Program-made: the position numbers and the translations under genes
Source: Armillaria gallica
Lineage: Eukaryota > Basidiomycota > Agaricomycetes > Agaricales > Physalacriaceae
DNA: 64,000 nt
Assembly (NCBI GenBank): GCA_037576215.1
Contig: JBANDB010000007.1
Span: 3,875,001-3,939,000 of the forward strand
Reading direction: 5' to 3'
The notes under the pieces: model-generated
What the model saw: only the letters and a program-made list of their open reading frames with translations
Databases searched by the model: none
What the model was told of the DNA's origin: nothing
In this document: positions 9,768-20,136 of the stretch, piece after piece
How positions within the stretch are numbered: the first letter of the stretch is position 1
How the letters are laid out: each line of letters opens with the position of its first letter

Positions 9768-11151
9768 GTTTTTTAGGTCCAGGAATCTGAATCTGATAGT
9801 CCCCAGGCCATAGGATAACCAGAACATCGAAATCTGGGGGGTGCTCCTCCTTTTTTTTCCGAAAGATCTCCTTATATCTCTGCCAATACGTTTCGGATCA
9901 TCCTAGTCTTTTGTATACACTATTATACAATATATATCGTGTATTTCATACCAGAATCATGTTCCCCAACACTCAAGAATGCGAGATATATGGTATTTTG
10001 CATACTTTCACTATCACCTTTTTTACCATGGATTTCAAAGGTTTGAAATGTGTACCTGGGGTTTTATGGGGGTTTTAAAGGTCAAGTAATCCATTGGCAG
10101 CAACTCCGAAGTTTTCCGAAGCTCAGAAATGTGAGTTTCCCCATGTGCTCCTCCTAAACTGTTACATCATTATTTCCATCGTTCCTGAGACCCCATAAAT
10201 GTAACCAAGAGTCTTTTTGGGGTTTCAAAGGTCGAGAAATCGATTGGTGATGTCCCCAGACCGACGCGATGCCTAGAAAACAAAATAGACTGTGTTTCCC
10301 CCCCAATCCCCCATTTTTTATCGCATTCCGGTGGTCATATATAGCAAATGAAGATGTATTCTAGGGTTTATATAGTGTAGAAATCGATTGGTATCATCCC
10401 CAGAGCGATCCAATGTACACAGCACCATAAAATCCAATTTTCCTGATTATGCCTAGCCATAAAATGCGCCACATGTACTGTAGAGGGGCCGTTTTGGGGT
10501 TTTCAAGGTCAGGAAATTCATTGGTCAAGTTTTCGAAGCGATCCGATGCGCGTAGTATCCCCAAAACGCGAATTTTCGGTGATTTTCTGCTATTTTTCAC
10601 TATTTTACCTATTTTACCCCCTCCCCAGGGCCCCCATACCTCAGCAGAGGGTTCGCTATTATGCTATTTATATTTAGGCATATACTAGTACCATCCCCTG
10701 ACCCACCCAGTAGCCTGAGGAAGCCCAAAATGAGCCAAAATGCGAATTTTGTCTGAAAATGGCCTGATATTGATGCCATCAATGCCATGGGAGAGCCAAT
10801 TCTAGGTGCAATTGATGGGCCGATGTGACCAGCCCAATAAGGAAAAAAGCGCACCAAAGGGAGGGCCCAATTGGGATATTATAAATCTAAGAGAGGAGGC
10901 CATATAGAGTGATGATTACATATATATATAATGTCAGTATAGTACAGTGGTTAGCATGTCTGCTTGGAAAAGTCATGTGATATTGTTATAAATCTTTTTA
11001 AGATTCTGGGTTCAATTCCTAGGTCTGCTGGATTTTCTGATGATGTCATCATGTCAAGAGTTGGCTTGCTGACTAATATACCATATAATCCTGAGAAATT
11101 GAATTTTTACAACTGACACTATTTGATCTGTTAAAGTAGCATTTATAGGTG
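9768..11151 (-). repeat. D1 right arm
   Basis: It is the inverted copy of the left arm. The outer end read inwards is CACCTATAAATGCTAC, the same as the D0 and D2 termini. Confidence 0.85.
10933..11033 (+). other. tRNA-like block, D1 right end
   Basis: It has an A-box-like stretch (TAGTACAGTGGTTAGCATG), a possible anticodon region (TCTGCTTGGAAAA), an extra AT-rich stretch, and a B-box-like GGGTTCAATTCCTAG with a pairable T-stem. The ends do not pair as an acceptor stem, so I call it tRNA-derived (SINE-like Pol III promoter) and not a tRNA gene. Similar blocks occur in D0 and D2. Confidence 0.45.
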
Positions 11152-12664
11152 GTTAATCACTGGGTCTCTGACCTCTGGCCTCCTAAATGTGACTGGCTCT
11201 TTAGTGATGTTGCTTCAAGAAAAACAAGATTTGGAGTGCGAACTGTATGAGCTGAGATCGCAAAACGTGAATATGGCACTGGGTCCTCAAACGAGAAGTA
11301 GAGGGTACAAACTAGATCAAGCTGGCAAGGAGCTCCCTACAGAAGAAGGAAGGAAGCAGGGTTTTTATAAACGTTCAATGAAGGTGGGCAGGAGCCAAAG
11401 TAAGACTAGCAGAGTTGCCAGGTCTGGTTCACCATCACCCCTGGAGGATGTAAACAAAAACCAAAAGAAAACAAGGGGAGAAGTAGTTGAGAAGAAGAAA
11501 GTAACGGTCGAAGAGATTGAGGATTCAGAGGATGATGAGCAAACGATGAAAAATAAGCAAGTACGAATGGACCCTGTACCCAAGGTCATACCTATGCCGC
11601 AGGTGGTAGTTCCACGCATACCTAAGGATTTCTTTAATGTGCATAGCAAACCAACAACAGAAGGAGAGAGAGGTTCTGCAAAAAAGAAAGACATCATGAA
11701 GGGGTACATGCCGTACCATCCAGACCCAAAGGAACCCGTGTATAAGATCAGGGCACTGATCCAAGAACAAGGCAATAGGGCCGAGGTCATGGAAAGGGTC
11801 ATGAATACAGAGGTACCGATAACTGTCAGCGAGCTCCTCTCATTGTCAAAGTTATGAGACAATGTGAAAAGCAAGCTTACCCTGAAATGGATTGCATTGG
11901 GCAAGAAGGCAAGGGGAGGAAAGCAGCAATTCGGATACTTCATCAAGGAGAATACCGACAAGGAAGAGAAAGGAGAAGCAAGTGCAGAAACAAAGCAAGT
12001 CTTCCCCTTTAGTGAATTAGAAACAGAAGAGGTGGAAGGGCTGCCAGAAGGAGCAATTCATATTTCAAAGCTGCCCTTCATCGGTAGTTTCATGGTGTCA
12101 ACTGAGACAAGAAATGGCATGTCAGCGGGCTCACTAATTTGGCAAGATCCATTCTTGTAGTATGTGAACGAGGTGGCCAAGCGCAGTGAGGAACCCAAGG
12201 CTGTATACATAGCCAAGGATTCACAAGCCATACGCTTGGTGTTTCCACTCATCAACGGCGTCGAGAAATTAGAGAGCTTGCATGATACTGGCTCTCAAAT
12301 AGTATCGATGTCTGAACGTATCGCTGACCAACTAGGACTGATTTATGATCCTGATATAATCATTAATATGCAGTCAGCTAACAAACAAGTGGAGAAATCG
12401 CTAGGCATGGCCAAGAATGTGCCATTCTTATTTGGTGACATTACAGTGTATCTACAAGTACACATTATATGCGATCCCGCATACGATGTATTGCTAGAGA
12501 GACTGTTCGATGTGTTAACTTCGAGCACGGTATATAATAACACTGACGGCGGACAAGTGATAAAAATAAAAGACCCGAACTCACTACAGAGCGCAATGGT
12601 GCCAACGTTCCCGCATGGACAGTGCCATGTAGCGCAGCGAGAGGTCGAACAGGGTTTTCAGTGA
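11152..12664 (+). pseudogene. pol: A1 Gag end and protease
   Basis: It continues the frame interrupted by D1. A Lys/Glu-rich linker (RGEVVEKKKVTVEEIEDSEDDEQ) is followed by VYKIRALIQEQ, shared with F2 (PAYRTRAPIEG). The aspartic protease has an intact D-T-G at 12284 (LHDTGSQIVSM). Stops are a TGA at 11855 and a TAG at 12158. The frame ends at 12664, just past the point near 12640 where RT continues one frame away, whereas F2 has protease and RT in one frame. I therefore place a single-base frameshift near 12640. Gag and protease share a frame, so A probably made one Gag-Pol polyprotein. Confidence 0.8.
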
Positions 12665-14957
12665 TTGATGATTTGATTGATGATCAAGGAGAGCTGGCCC
12701 TAATTATAGAAGAAAAATATGATGAGGACTTACTGATCAGTGGCTATGCTCTACCGACAGGATCAAAAACATTTAGAAGAGAAGAATTACAGGCGACCTA
12801 TGCAGTAGCGGGCTCACTGGTGAGAGGCAAAGACAAAAAGGCATGCAGGACATTGTCTTCGTATTTTGGAGTGCTTAAAGATATCAGAGACATTCATGAA
12901 CAACAAAGATGCGTAGAGGAGTCTGACAGGATGCTGGAGGATAATCCAAGTAGATGGATTAGAACATATTTCTACAGGGAAATTGACCCGTCATATACTC
13001 TGCCTCCAGTTGGCTCAGTCAAAGATGTGTTTGCAACGAGAAAGTACAAACCGGTGGCGCAAAAAGTGAGGCCAGTAACAGGGGGGCTGCCCTCTGAATT
13101 CAGGATCGAGAGAAATATCAAGGGAGATCCCCTAAAAGACATGCTGACCCTTAGCGAGCGGCCTCCCAACTTCACACCAACCGGGAGGTACACGGCAGAA
13201 AGGAAAGAGCAGATCGATAAGGTGCATAAGGAAGGATTCCTATGGCCCAAGGAGAGAAAGCTCATGCATCATTTTATGATGGAGCAGAATGCAGGTTTTG
13301 CTTGGGACGATACAGAGAGGGGGGCATTCAAGGAGAAATACTTCCCACCTGTAACTATCCCAATAATAGAGCATACACCCTGGGTACAGAAAAATATACC
13401 AATTCCACCGGAAATATTTGATGAGGTCTGTAAGATCATACACATGAAGATACAGGCTGGTGTGTATGAGCCTTCGAACTCTGTGTACCACTTGCGCTGG
13501 TTCTGCATCATCAAGAAAGATGATGATGGGGTGTACCCCGTTATGAGCACGGATTATGTTTCTTTCTCTATGATACATTGTTTAGCCAGATTAGTCTTTC
13601 TACATAGCTTTATTCCTAGTTCAGTAGTTGATTACCTCAGCAATTCACCCTTTGACTCAGACCACCACCTCTCTCCAAACAACTCGCAGGATGAGGCCTT
13701 GCTCTAGCTTGTATAGAGCACCTCATTCTCAACAACGGCAAGAGCCTCTGACTCGTACATAGCCTGGAACCCCTAAATGCAGTAACAATAAAGCACTCGG
13801 GGGTACCTCCAGCAACTGACGAGCTCGCTGAACACTTTGCTGGTAGATCCTGCAGAGCTACATTGGATTTATACGTAGGATACGATGAGAGGACATTGGA
13901 TGAGAAGTCAAGAGATATGATGACATTCCAAACACCATTCGGTGTGCTACAGCTAGTAACACTGCCTATGGGATGGACCAATTCAGTACCCATCTTTCAT
14001 GATGATGTAACCTACATTCTGCAAGAGGAGGTTCCACATGTAACTATACCATACGTCGACGATGTGCCAGTATGTGGACCAAAAACCTGCTATGAGACAA
14101 AAGACGGGGGATATGAGACCATCCCTGCAAATGAGAGCATATGAAGATTCATATGGAAGCACTTCCAGAACGTAAATAGAGTCGTGCAGCGCATGAAATA
14201 TGCAGGAGACACATTCTCGGGACACAAAGCAGTGCTGTGCATGTCAGAAATCATGGTGGTTGGTCATAGATGCACCTACGACAGAAGGAAACCAGAAACT
14301 GATAGGGTAGGTGTCATCATGAGGTGGGGACCTTGCCAAGACTTAGGCGATGTCTGCTTGTTTCTAGGCACTGTGGGAGTGCATCACATATTTATAAGGG
14401 ACTATGCAAAGAAAGCAGAACCATTGACCAAGCTCACATGGCTTAAGGAACCCTTCACCTTTGAAAAAGACCAAGAGGAAGCGATGCAGAAGCTGAAAGA
14501 CATGCAGCAAGACTGCCCCTCATTAATGCCACTGGATTATGAGATAGACTCACCCATAATATTGGGCGTAGATACCTCATATAGAGCTATAGGATTTTAT
14601 ATCTGTCAACTCGATCCAGATAACCCTAAGAGGAGGAGATATGCAAGGTTTGGGTTGATCGTGCTGAATGAGCAAGAAGCTCACTTCTCGCAACCTAAGA
14701 GAGAGCTGTATGGATTATTCTGTACACTGCATGCTTGCAGACACTGGCTATTCAGTGTCAGGAAATTGGTGGTGGGAACGGATGCGAAATATATTGCAGG
14801 GATGCTAAGGAACCCAGATGAGGTTCCCAACGCCACAATAAATAGGTGGATCGAATCAATCCTCATGTTTCATTTCACGTTAGTACACATTCCTGGCGAG
14901 CGGCATGCACCAGACAGCCTCTCGAGGCAAGACTTCCAACCTGAGGATGAAGAATAG
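12665..14957 (+). pseudogene. pol: A1 reverse transcriptase and RNase H
   Basis: The RT N-terminal part is shared with F2 (FATRKYKPVAQ, EGFLWPKERKLMHHFMM, EHTPWVQKNIPIPPEIF). It is cut by a foreign 209-base stretch (13528-13736). The palm resumes (SLEPLNAVT, ATLDLYVGYDE, LPMGWTNSVPIFHDD) with YVDD at 14052-14063. RNase H (14184-14957) retains VDTS, KRELYG, GTDAKY and HAPDSLSR, which correspond to its acidic active-site positions. Frame changes (frame 1 before the insertion, frame 0 after it) and TGA codons near 13749 and 14142 break it. These enzymes would copy element RNA into cDNA. Confidence 0.85.
13528..13736. other. ~209-bp insertion inside A1 RT
   Basis: F2 has KKDGKSLHIV here, while A1 has KKDD, then about 209 unrelated bases, then GGCAAGAGCCTC resuming the gene. 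I see no clear TSD, TIR or GT..AG intron borders. Origin unknown. Confidence 0.6.
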
Positions 14958-16683
14958 TCAAATCCAGAGGAAGGGTATGAACCTATTGACAAGGAAGTAG
15001 AAATAGTCAATGAGACAGAAGAAGAAGTCTTAGATATCACAGACTTCAAGGAAAGAATAGATACACGGCATGGCTACATGACCATAGCCAGAGTGGTACA
15101 CAATTTCCATGAAGAAAAGGTTATAAAAAGTGCATTAGACACAGCCGACGTTCTCACAGTTAGATATAACAAGGGAGTTTTCCTGCCAGAAGAAGCGGAA
15201 TTCACGGAGTCAGCAGACTACCCTGAAGAACGGAGGAGTGGATACGCAAAGATGTTGGATAGACAGCTCGCTAAAGTCATACAATGGCATGCAAACCCTA
15301 CTGAATGTCTAGATGGCTTTACCGACAACCAGTATAGAAACTTCATTCGCTATGTGAAGAATTTCATAGTGGATAAAGGAAAATTGTACCGATGAGATAT
15401 GGAATCAGAATACAAGCTAGTAATATATCCTGAGCGCCGCATGTACATTATGAAAACTGCACATGACCAGCTAGGCCACCACAGGATGTATGCAATGAAG
15501 ATGCTAATTAAGGAGAGGTTCTGGTGGCCAGAAATGGAGAGAGACATTGCATGGTATGTTGGTACTTGCCATATATGTCAAGAACACCAGAAGACAGTGA
15601 TAAAAGCACCGCCAATGGTATCATTCACACCCTCAGTCTTTCAGGTGTTGCATGCAGACACCATGCACATGCCTAAAGCCTCGAATGGTCACAAATACAT
15701 CGTACATGGCTGGTGTGCGCTCACTAGTTGGATGGAAGGAAGAACACTGGCGAGTGAGACAGCTCAAGCAATCAGAGAATGGTTGTTCAAGAACATCATA
15801 TGTAGATGGGGATGCTTATCCCTCATTGTAATGGATAATGGGAAGCCCTTCAAGGCAGCTCTCAAATACCTAGAGAAAAAGTATGGGATTAGGGGCATCT
15901 TAATATTGCTTTATAATTCTCAAGCTAATGGAAGGATCAAGCGACCACACTGGGACATCCATCAGGTGCTCTATAAAGCATGTGGCAGGGTAGAAAACCA
16001 GTGGCATAACTACTTCATCCTCATAATGTGGGCTGACCAAGTTACCATACGAAAAAGGATGGGATGCTCTCCATTCTTTGCAGTAACGGGGCACATCTGG
16101 TCCTACCATTAGACGTACTAGAGGTGACTTGGCTAGTGGAGTACCCTGGCAGAATCCTAGAAGACTGGGAGCTCCGCGGACTAAGGGCCATAGCACACTA
16201 CAGAAACATGCAGATAAAGTAGAAGAAATGCACCAGAACATGGATGCAGCGAAGAGAGAAAAAATGTTGCAGTACACAAAGATGAATGTGAACAAGATCA
16301 AAGAATTCAAGTTTAAGTGCGGCGATCTGGTCTTGATGCGAAACAGTCAGATTGAGAGCTCATTAAACACAAAAATGAAACCATGATACTTGGGGCCCCT
16401 GGTGGTCGTGCATTGCATCAAGGCTGGCAACTACATCTTAGCCAAGATAGATGGAGCTATAATTCGTTCTAAGATAGCTGCATTTAGGGTAGTACCATAT
16501 CTAGCCCAAAAATCCATAGATTTGGAAGGGCAGATACTTGAACTCATGAATATGTCACATGCAGAGTTACAGAAACTTATGGACTCCCCAGAACCTAAAG
16601 ATAAAGTACCAGATAACTTCACAGAGGATTATCCAGAGACAGAGAACCTTAAAGTGTCAAAAGACATTAACTTAGACAATTAA
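14958..16683 (+). pseudogene. pol: A1 integrase
   Basis: The zinc-binding HHCC domain (HDQLGHHRMYAMKMLIKERFWWPE, then CHICQEHQ) is near 15460-15590. The DDE core has D in LHADTMHM and D in VMDNGKPF. The third position, expected Glu (F2 has ANGIAERPHF), is Lys here (codon 15939-15941), a G-to-A change that would kill catalysis. A TGA at 15393, frameshifts near 16090 and 16196 and a TGA at 16384 add to the damage. The C-terminal domain (KCGDLVLMRNSQIESSLNTKM to PEPKDKVPDN) matches A2 at 56810-57195. There is no chromodomain, unlike E. The frame closes at TAA 16681. Confidence 0.85.
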
Positions 16684-17040
16684 ACTCAGAGAGCTCACAT
16701 CAAAGAAAGCACAAGACACTCTGAGGGCGGCATATTATGGCGTGTAAAGACAGTGCAAAGCCATTACTAACTAATGGCGGTGAGGGAAAACTAGCTAAAC
16801 AGCACAAGATGAAAACTACTGGATGATGAGATAGGCCTTGGAGACTCCTGGAATGCTACTCTTAAAGTAAGCTAAGAGAAAATAACAGTAAGGGAGCAGA
16901 TAGTCAACATCAGTAGCAGATAACTGGAAAGAGATGTGAGGAGATGAGGAAACCGAGTTACTGTGACCATTACCAATGAGAGAACTGGAGATATCAACGA
17001 CGAAGGGCCAGGGCCTAGAAACATGAAGGCTCCAGGATAA

Positions 17041-18495
17041 TCAGGGTTGGAGCAGAGGCACTGCGCCAGGATCTGCAGAAGTGGCACCATCAGGTGAGCC
17101 AGCTTTAGTACCAGAAGCAGATAGAGCCCCTTGGATTCCAGAGAGCTCGCTGAGAAGGAATGTGTGCTGTCTCTCCACAGCAAAAATGGTATGATGGAGC
17201 ACAATGAGGTCACCCAGGACGGCACTCTTGAGCTGGGCCAAGAACTCAGGCGACTTGATGCGAAGACCGTCCAGGAATGCCCCTTGTGGAGACAAGCGAA
17301 GTGCCTCACTAAGGGCAGCATTTCCGCTCTCCCTAGAAACTAAAAGGGGACAATGAGAAAAGAGATAGACAAAAGAAAAGAAAAATGCACCAGTGCTGAC
17401 CAGACCAAGAACAGAGGCCACCCGTCTATCAGATCTGCCATGAGGACGAGAAGAATAGAACTCACAGGCTGAAGAATATGGGAAGGCATGACAGGACCAC
17501 TTAGCATTGTGGTCGGCATCCTGGTAATGGTGCTTGGTAGGAGAAGACTAGGAAACTGAGAGTTAGCGTGATAAGTTAGCAAGCACGCAAGAAGAAAGAA
17601 CTTACAGTGCCAGCAGCAGGGCAATCTAGAAGAGAATGATCATTCCCTCCACAATGGAAACAGGCAGAGGGCTTGTCCTAAAGCGAGGAGCTTTTAGTGT
17701 GGGGGATATCTTGAGGAAAGACAAGATATCTCATCTTGGAAGACTCCTTATGTTTCTCACCAATGACAGTGTCATCAGACTTGCCTTTAAAAGACTTGGT
17801 AGCCTTGGGAGGAGCTGGTTTGGAGTTATCGTCGTCAACAGACATCTTGAGGATACCATCAGTTAGCATGCAGAATAGAGACATTTGAGGAATCTAAGAA
17901 AGAGTGTACTTTAATGGACTCAGACTCAGAATCAGAACAGTCGGCTACCTTGTCAGGCTCCCTGTCGGCGGATTTGGAACCAGAATCAATGATGGCAGGA
18001 GACCTCTTGAGGGCACGAGCTTTGCCTTTGCTGTGAGTAACTGGAGTCTAGAAGAAACCAAATAAGTATGAAGAAGAAAGATAAAAGAAAGGGAAATACA
18101 TCGTGGTGAGGACCGGTAGGGGCAGAAGCAGGAGGACCCGACTCGACGACATGCCGTTCAGACTGGACCCAGCCAGTAATGGTCTTCAAGACCTTGTGAA
18201 TAGGCTGTTTCGAGGTGCTGGTATGAAACTTTTTCTTGATGGTGCTGCGAGCCTTGAAAATGATCTCCTTGAACTCCTTGTCCTTGATGAGTTCGTCCTT
18301 GTGAGCCTTGAGATACTTCTGCAAAAACGAAGTTAGTACCACTACAAAAGGTAGCAAGCTTGCTAAAAAGATGCACAGTATACTCATGGAGCTGAGCCAT
18401 ATTATCAGATGCAGTAACGCTGAGGTTCTGGCAAAGCTGTGTGATAATGGCCTTGATGGCGACAAAGGGCATAACAGAAGTAGCAGAGGAAGACA
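17041..18495 (-). CDS. A1 antisense gene 2: CCHC zinc-knuckle protein
   Basis: This is a spliced gene opposite in direction to gag/pol, just downstream of integrase. The ATG (18495-18493) begins MSSSATSVMPFVAIKAIITQL. An intron of about 65 nt has donor GTATAC, branch TACTAAC and acceptor TTTGCAG, joining ..NMAQLHE to KYLKAHKDELIKDKEFKEI. Further exons: a Lys/Arg-rich helix (IIFKARSTIKKKFHT), a Ser/Asp-rich part, MLTDGILKMSVDDDN.., then a CX2CX4HX4C knuckle CFHCGGNDHSLLDC at 17662-17621, a Cys/His-containing exon (KWSCHAFPYSSACEFYSSRP), and a C-terminal helical exon ending PLLQP and TGA (17043-17041). A2 conserves the exons and introns, though it is decayed. Nucleic-acid binding is likely; the role is unknown. 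Intermediate splice sites are my reading. Confidence 0.6.
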
Positions 18496-19067
18496 TATTG
18501 GAAAGGGTTGTAGCAGAAAGTAAGCTAGAACACTTGTACAATCAAGATATATGGTGGTGGAATATACCAGCGAGCTCTCTCAGCTTTTATACCAGAAGCA
18601 CAGCAGCTACAGCTAAATAGGTATATTGAACCAAGACCATTCATAACCTAGAAGAAAATAAATTTCTGACAAGTATGCATCTCGAATTTAGAAAATAACA
18701 ATGGATGCGACTAACTCAGAAATTGATTGGAAATCTAAGATAAATTTAGTGATGGGTGGTGTTGATGACTGGGGACAGTCAATTCTTTTTAGTGTGGGGG
18801 ATATAGTAGGTATATGCAAGTATACCTTTATACCTTTTAACATTTAAAGTGGAAAATTAGGAAACAAATTTTCGATTCTATGAATAACACACAGAGGAGA
18901 TTGATCAGGCCAGGTCAGGGTCGCTTAATGATGACAGTGATTTAGAAATGACACCTGATGCTGAAAAATGAGAATAAAAATGGAGACAAGTGGCAGACAG
19001 ACTGGTATGAAACAAAAGAAAAAGCATGCCAGGACCCTGCAAACTAAAGACAAGAAAAACTGGCTAT
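18496..19067. other. Spacer between the two A1 antisense genes
   Basis: No coding signal was seen. It should hold the promoter of antisense gene 2; TTTTATACCAGAAGCAC lies near 18590. A motif 'gtgggggatata' near 18793 recurs at 17698 as 'gtgggggatatc'. The site corresponding to the H3 insertion in A2 is intact here (aatGGATGCGACTAAC, near 18702-18715). Confidence 0.4.
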
Positions 19068-19839
19068 CACTGCTGCGATTGGTTAGTATTTTGGAGGGGT
19101 CAAATACTTTGGCGGATTTTGATCCGGTTTTGGCTCGCAAATCAAGCGCGGCAAATCCGGCATCAAACCCAGCGACATTTTTACATGTATTTATTGTCAG
19201 CTTTACCTTCGGATTTGGATCCGAAATACTTGTACCAAAATGTACTGTTTTTGCATATGTATTTTGGCTTGCATATTTGGGGCTGAAAACCTGCTGTTAG
19301 GATTTGAGTCTGAAATCCCGAAGGCTAAATCCTCTTTCAAAGGCGAAAAGGATTTCTTATGGTATTTTAGGAACAAAGCCTACAAATCAAAATACGGAAG
19401 CAAATACAATGGGATTTGGATCAGGATTTGGATCCCAAATCCTGATAGGCACCTGCTTGAAGTCCGGGATTTGGTTTCCAAATCCCGTTGTATTTGCATC
19501 AGGGTTTTGATTTGATTTGGGATGAGCGCTTTGTTCCCAAAATACCGCGGGAAATCCCTCGGGTCATTGGGAAGGGATTTCCCCTTCGGGATTTGATACC
19601 CAAATCCCAACGGCCGGTTTTTAACCCCAATTATGCAAGCCAAAATACATATGCAAAAACAGTACATTTTGGTACAAGTATTTCGGATCCAAATCCGAAG
19701 GTAAAGCTGACAATAAATACATGTAAAAATGTCGCTGGGTTTGATGCTGGATTTGCCGCACTTGATTTGCGAGCCAAAACCGGATCAAAATCCGCCAAAG
19801 TATTTGACCCCTCCAAAATACTAATCAATCGCAGCAGTG
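19068..19839. mobile_element. G: CACTA-like foldback MITE, 772 bp
   Basis: The termini are CACTGCTGCGATTGRTTAG in inverted orientation. The arms extend nearly to the centre (about 19453), so the whole element is a hairpin. A 3-bp TSD, TAT, stands at 19065-19067 and 19840-19842. The A2 copy lacks the insertion (empty site near 61190), showing mobility. CACT ends and a 3-bp TSD are typical of CACTA/EnSpm elements. There is no transposase, so it is non-autonomous. The interior is full of GGATTTGG / CCAAATCC blocks. Confidence 0.7.
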
Positions 19840-19842
19840 TAT

Positions 19843-20136
19843 AGAAAAGAGAAAAGAAGACGAACAGAGAAGGAGCTCGCAACAGAAAGGGGATAACACA
19901 TAGCCAATACAGATCAGGGCTGCAGAAGGGGCATGAAGCTCTAGACTCAAGAACTGTGGTAGGCTAAGATATGATCACACAAAGAGAAAGCAAGAAAGAT
20001 AAATGATAATTAGAAGGGGCCCATAAGGGGCCTTGGGATACAACAAGTCAAGAGAAAAGCGAGATATAAAACTGACAAGAGGAGTCCACAGGTGGAAAAC
20101 TACCAAGAAAGATGTATATACATGTAATACATGTAT
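19843..20136. other. Spacer downstream of A1 antisense gene 1
   Basis: This is A-rich sequence with no gene, the 3' flank of the antisense gene that ends at 20137. It aligns with 61200-61496 in A2. Confidence 0.35.

Larger units (their letters stand above)
8239..11151. mobile_element. D1: 2.9-kb near-perfect foldback element
   Basis: The element is an inverted repeat centred near 9696. The arms (8239-9624 and 9768-11151) are nearly identical; I saw only a T-run length change, one missing C, a few substitutions and an imperfect outermost left end. A 143-bp spacer separates them. It is flanked by GTTAATC (8232-8238 and 11152-11158), and removing element plus one TSD restores the A1 reading frame. 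The right terminus is CACCTATAAATGC read inwards. I recognise no transposase; mirrored open frames in the arms have no recognisable domain. The TSD length (7, perhaps 8) fits hAT or a similar DNA transposon superfamily, but that is inference. CpGs are largely intact, so it is young. Confidence 0.85.

Noticed and set aside
10933..11033. A genuine tRNA gene
   Set aside because: The D and T arms are suggestive, but the acceptor strands do not pair and the anticodon arm is poor; repeated in all D copies.
11365..11961. 198-residue minus-strand frame
   Set aside because: It is a shadow of the Lys/Glu-rich sense Gag-protease frame, which is supported by similarity to F2.
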